Shown: in pieces, positions 61,605 through 64,000 of the stretch
How the letters are laid out: every line of letters begins with the position of its first letter
Numbering within the stretch: position 1 is the stretch's first letter
Origin: Paenibacillus xylanexedens
GTDB taxonomy: Bacteria; Bacillota; Bacilli; Paenibacillales; Paenibacillaceae
NCBI RefSeq assembly: GCF_001908275.1
Contig: NZ_CP018620.1
Coordinates: forward strand, 5,518,001 to 5,582,000
Direction of reading: 5' to 3'
Length of the DNA: 64,000 bases
The notes under the pieces: generated by a model
Databases searched by the model: none
Told to the model about the DNA's origin: nothing
Seen by the model: the letters and a program-made list of their open reading frames with translations, nothing else
Made by a program: the position numbers and the translations under genes

Positions 61605-62891
61605 TTATATAAATTCGCTGAACATATTCTTCAGCCGCTCGAACAGACCGGGTTTTTGCTCCGATTCCTGTGCCGTATTTGGCTTCGGACGGTTGGTCGG
61701 TTTCTTGTTGTTATTATTGTTGTTGTTGTTATTTCCACCGCCGTTATTGATCGAGGGACGAATGCGTAAACTGCGAATTACACTGTGCAATATGCCAACT
61801 CCGCTTGTAAACCCGGGGTCACGCACACCAATATAATCCGGAACTGCAACTCGTACCGAAGCAGCAAGCTCATGCTGAGCGACCTGCAGAACCCCCGGCA
61901 TAGAGACCGTACCTCCCGTAAGTATATAACCTCCAGGAAGCTCGTTGTAACCAAGACGCTTCACTTCTTGGGATATCATCTGGAATATTTCCTGAACCCT
62001 AGGTTCAATAATTGCTGCCAGATCCTCCTGTGAAAACTCCTTGTCTACATTACTGCCAATTCGGGTGACTTTGAACATCACATCCGCAGCAGCATCATCC
62101 AGCCAGGCGCAGCCATATTTCAGTTTCACCTTCTCTGCCTGATCCGTTAACGTGCGTAAGCCATAGGCGATATCATTTGTTACGAATTCCCCACCTATAG
62201 GCAACGTTGAGGTTGCAACAAGACTGTCTTCTTCAAAAATGGCGATGGTTGTTGCACCTGCTCCAATATCAACAAGCACTGAACCCATCGTTTTTTCATC
62301 TTTGGACAAAGCCAGTTGACCCGCTCCAAGCGACATGAGAACCAGATCGCTTACTTTCAGACCCGCTTTTTCCACGCAGCGCAAAAGATTATGTATCGCG
62401 GTTTTTGCACCCGTTATGATCGTTGCTTCAACTTCCAGACGAACACCAATCATACCACGGGGGTCCTGTATGCCCTCCAAGCCATCTACAACATATTGCT
62501 TGGCGACAACATCAATAATTTCCCGTTCCGGCGGAACTGCAATGACTTCGGCTGCTTTCAACACCCGTTCCATGTCTTCTTCTCCGATTTCACGATCCTC
62601 GTTAGACACAGCCACGACGCCGTGACTGCTCATCAGTCCGATATGATTTCCCGAGATTCCAACATACACTTCGGATATTTGAATACCTACCATACGTTCT
62701 GCATGATCCACTGCGTTGCGAATCGACTGCACCGTCTGATCGATATCTACGATTACACCTTTGCGAATTCCCTCCGAGTCGGCAGATCCAACTCCTATAA
62801 TATTAAAGGTTCCATTATTCATTTCCCCAATAATAGCGCGAATTTTGGATGTACCGATGTCCAAACTAACAATGATGTCATTGTTGCTCAA
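61605..62891 (-). CDS. ftsA: Cell-division actin-like protein FtsA
   Basis: Anchors FtsZ to the membrane. 428 residues from TTG 62891, which has AGGAGG nine bases upstream and gives MSNNDIIVSLDIGTSKIRAI at the start; the frame is open for 64 more codons upstream but these resemble no FtsA. Actin-fold ATP motifs are VSLDIGTSK and VLVDIGAGATTIAIFEE. A linker made of a long Asn run with Lys/Pro precedes the terminal membrane-binding helix GLFERLKNMFSEFI. Confidence 0.96.
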   Translation of the reverse strand: MSNNDIIVSLDIGTSKIRAIIGEMNNGTFNIIGVGSADSEGIRKGVIVDIDQTVQSIRNAVDHAERMVGIQISEVYVGISGNHIGLMSSHGVVAVSNEDREIGEEDMERVLKAAEVIAVPPEREIIDVVAKQYVVDGLEGIQDPRGMIGVRLEVEATIITGAKTAIHNLLRCVEKAGLKVSDLVLMSLGAGQLALSKDEKTMGSVLVDIGAGATTIAIFEEDSLVATSTLPIGGEFVTNDIAYGLRTLTDQAEKVKLKYGCAWLDDAAADVMFKVTRIGSNVDKEFSQEDLAAIIEPRVQEIFQMISQEVKRLGYNELPGGYILTGGTVSMPGVLQVAQHELAASVRVAVPDYIGVRDPGFTSGVGILHSVIRSLRIRPSINNGGGNNNNNNNNNKKPTNRPKPNTAQESEQKPGLFERLKNMFSEFI

Positions 62892-62975
62892 GTCTGTGGC
62901 ACCTCCTGACTCCAATAGTAAATTACGTTCGAATTTAAACACTCTTAAAACATATTCAACACACTTCAGGCTTTC

Positions 62976-63048
62976 CCTCTTTTTTCTACAATGTTTTTGG
63001 GTGTCAAAATCTGGTTGCCAGACATAAAACATTGAAGAAAAAAGAAGG
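62976..63048. repeat. Imperfect 22-bp inverted repeat between ftsA and divIB
   Basis: Left arm CCTCTTTTTTCTACAATG, right arm CATTGAAGAAAAAAGAAGG, with TTTT/AAAA extending both inward. One mismatch and one one-base gap. The 29-base loop has a second small pairing (TGTC/GACA). It lies in the leader between divIB and ftsA on the minus strand. It resembles no terminator with a single T tract. Confidence 0.55.
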
Positions 63049-63057
63049 AGGCAACTC

Positions 63058-63123
63058 ATGTGCCATAAGTTCAAGTGTATCATTTTTTCTTCATCTCAGA
63101 AAGAACAAGTTTCATTGCTCTGA
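63058..63123 (+). CDS. Possible 21-residue peptide with strong ribosome site, antisense to the division operon
   Basis: MCHKFKCIIFSSSQKEQVSLL is one residue over the display limit when full, so key residues only: Cys2, His3, Cys7 and a short hydrophobic patch at 8-10. AAGGAGG is six bases before the ATG. No promoter or family is known, so this is a candidate only. Confidence 0.25.
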   Translation: MCHKFKCIIFSSSQKEQVSLL

Positions 63124-63184
63124 CGGGGTCAAACCCCGACCTGCCTAGGCTTTCATATTCAGTCCAGCCTCATCATGGCAAAGA

Positions 63185-63952
63185 TCAGGGGCTTGCTCCT
63201 GGTTCAGCATCATCTTCCGGGTCATCCGGGATGAAAGGGACATAGGTATCTGCCTCAAGCATGGTGATTTTCCCAGGCCGTTCGGTCTCAATCACCTGAT
63301 TCAGATACTCCACTTTATCCGATAAAAGAGAGACGGTTGTAATCACTTCAAACTGCGATTTGGTATACATCCGAATCTGATCCGGAAATGAAGGCGTTGG
63401 ATTCGGAATAATTTCCGAAATATCCGTCGTCAATTCATTCGGAATTTTAGCCAGTGTCTGGCTCAGTTTGGCTTTGAGTGGATCATCAGCCTTCCATTGG
63501 GTCAATATAGGCTTCTCCACAGCAACACCAATTGTTGCCGGAACCGTCAAACTTGTCCCACTGGCTAATATCGCTTTTAGCGTACCGTCAGAACCAAGCT
63601 CATAAGCAACCGTGGCATATTCCTGAACCTTGATATGGATAATCCCCGGAAATTGCTTGTCCACGGTAACGGTGGAAATCGCCTTGATGGTCTTGAGACG
63701 CTCAATAACCTCGGCAGTACTTGTCCCAAAAAATTGTTCGCCTTCTTTCAGTCCGCTTTTCTCCAGCAGTTCTGAAGTTGCTGTATATACATTACCCGTA
63801 ATTTCAATTGCCGAAATCCGACTCATGGAAGAACGAAAGAATAATACAGCCAGCAATACAATAAATAATAATAAGAGAATAATTACAATTTTGCGGCTTG
63901 TGTTTCCTTTTGGCCGATTCTTCTTCAGAACCGGAATTTGACTTTTAGGCAT
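63185..63952 (-). CDS. divIB: Cell-division protein FtsQ/DivIB
   Basis: 255 residues. Basic cytoplasmic tail, one membrane helix at about 21-41 (IVIILLLLFIVLLAVLFF), then the POTRA domain (ISAIEITGNVYTATSELLEKSGL) and beta domain. Part of the divisome trimer with FtsL and DivIC. ATG 63952 with GGAG eight bases upstream is preferred to the ATG at 63991. The final 15 residues are acidic and rich in Asp and Glu. Confidence 0.93.
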   Translation of the reverse strand: MPKSQIPVLKKNRPKGNTSRKIVIILLLLFIVLLAVLFFRSSMSRISAIEITGNVYTATSELLEKSGLKEGEQFFGTSTAEVIERLKTIKAISTVTVDKQFPGIIHIKVQEYATVAYELGSDGTLKAILASGTSLTVPATIGVAVEKPILTQWKADDPLKAKLSQTLAKIPNELTTDISEIIPNPTPSFPDQIRMYTKSQFEVITTVSLLSDKVEYLNQVIETERPGKITMLEADTYVPFIPDDPEDDAEPGASP

Positions 63953-63976
63953 AAGTAGCGCTCCACAAAGCCTCAG

Positions 63977-64000
63977 GTCCCCTCCCTTCAAGAAGGGGAC
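63977..64000. repeat. Palindrome at the right edge of the window
   Basis: GTCCCC...GGGGAC around a 12-base loop, upstream of divIB. It resembles the CCCCCTTG/CAAGGGGG palindrome that opens the GC-rich block at 52157 and may be part of a similar element cut by the window end. Confidence 0.4.

Noticed and set aside
62892..63083. Extra 64 codons at the ftsA N-terminus
   Set aside because: They do not resemble FtsA and overlap the real AGGAGG site and the inverted repeat; TTG 62891 is a better start.

Overview
The window comes from an endospore-forming Firmicute, almost certainly a Paenibacillus or close relative. The core is the Bacillus-type order ftsQ/divIB-ftsA-ftsZ-spoIIGA-sigE-sigG-ylmCDE-sepF-ylmGH-divIVA-ileS-lspA-rluD followed by pyrRBC-carAB-pyrFE. 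Sporulation genes are present, lysine synthesis uses an LL-diaminopimelate aminotransferase (dapL), and most genes carry strong AGGAGG ribosome sites. Nearly all genes are on the minus strand and so read from high to low coordinates. GC content looks moderate, with AT-rich and one very GC-rich intergenic blocks. All family assignments are from reading the sequences; no database search was possible.

Layout. 1-20.6 kb is accessory and housekeeping: glycerophosphodiesterase, LOG-family hydrolase, ung, a patB-like C-S lyase with a divergent HTH regulator, a large M16C metallopeptidase, tRNA-Leu, a NucA/NucB-type nuclease, a LOV-domain (blue-light) histidine kinase without a partner regulator, an MFS transporter, two YjcZ-type tiny spore proteins, a nitrilase-fold hydrolase, an alpha/beta hydrolase, a MidA-like methyltransferase with a TPR-like tail, tRNA-Ile2 and tRNA-fMet. 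20.7-28 kb is a tight five-gene operon for a MacB/Ykn-like ABC system: two ATPases, a lipoprotein adaptor, one giant FtsX-type permease and, unusually, a sugar-type solute-binding lipoprotein. One ATPase carries a C-terminal AbrB-like DNA-binding fold.

28.2-37.8 kb is the pyrimidine operon, with a sigma-A promoter and a complete PyrR attenuator in its leader. A 450-bp repeat-bearing, AT-rich gap splits pyrRBC from carAB-pyrFE. 38.1-44.5 kb holds a YhgE/Pip-family giant membrane protein and a five-gene set (UbiA-type prenyl-phosphate phosphoribosyltransferase, HAD phosphatase, two ArnE/ArnF-like small flippase subunits, GT-C-like membrane protein). This set looks like a lipid-linked pentose pathway for decorating the cell surface and is the most interesting system here. 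It sits with dapL between rluD and pyrR, genes that are neighbours in Bacillus subtilis, so the block appears inserted.

45.9-64 kb returns to the conserved division/sporulation region. ileS is of the 1034-residue IleS2 type and is controlled by a T-box leader with an AUC specifier; a GC-rich repeat block separates that leader from ileS. Three families of palindromic intergenic repeats were found: one with three copies, one with one copy, and one GC-rich.
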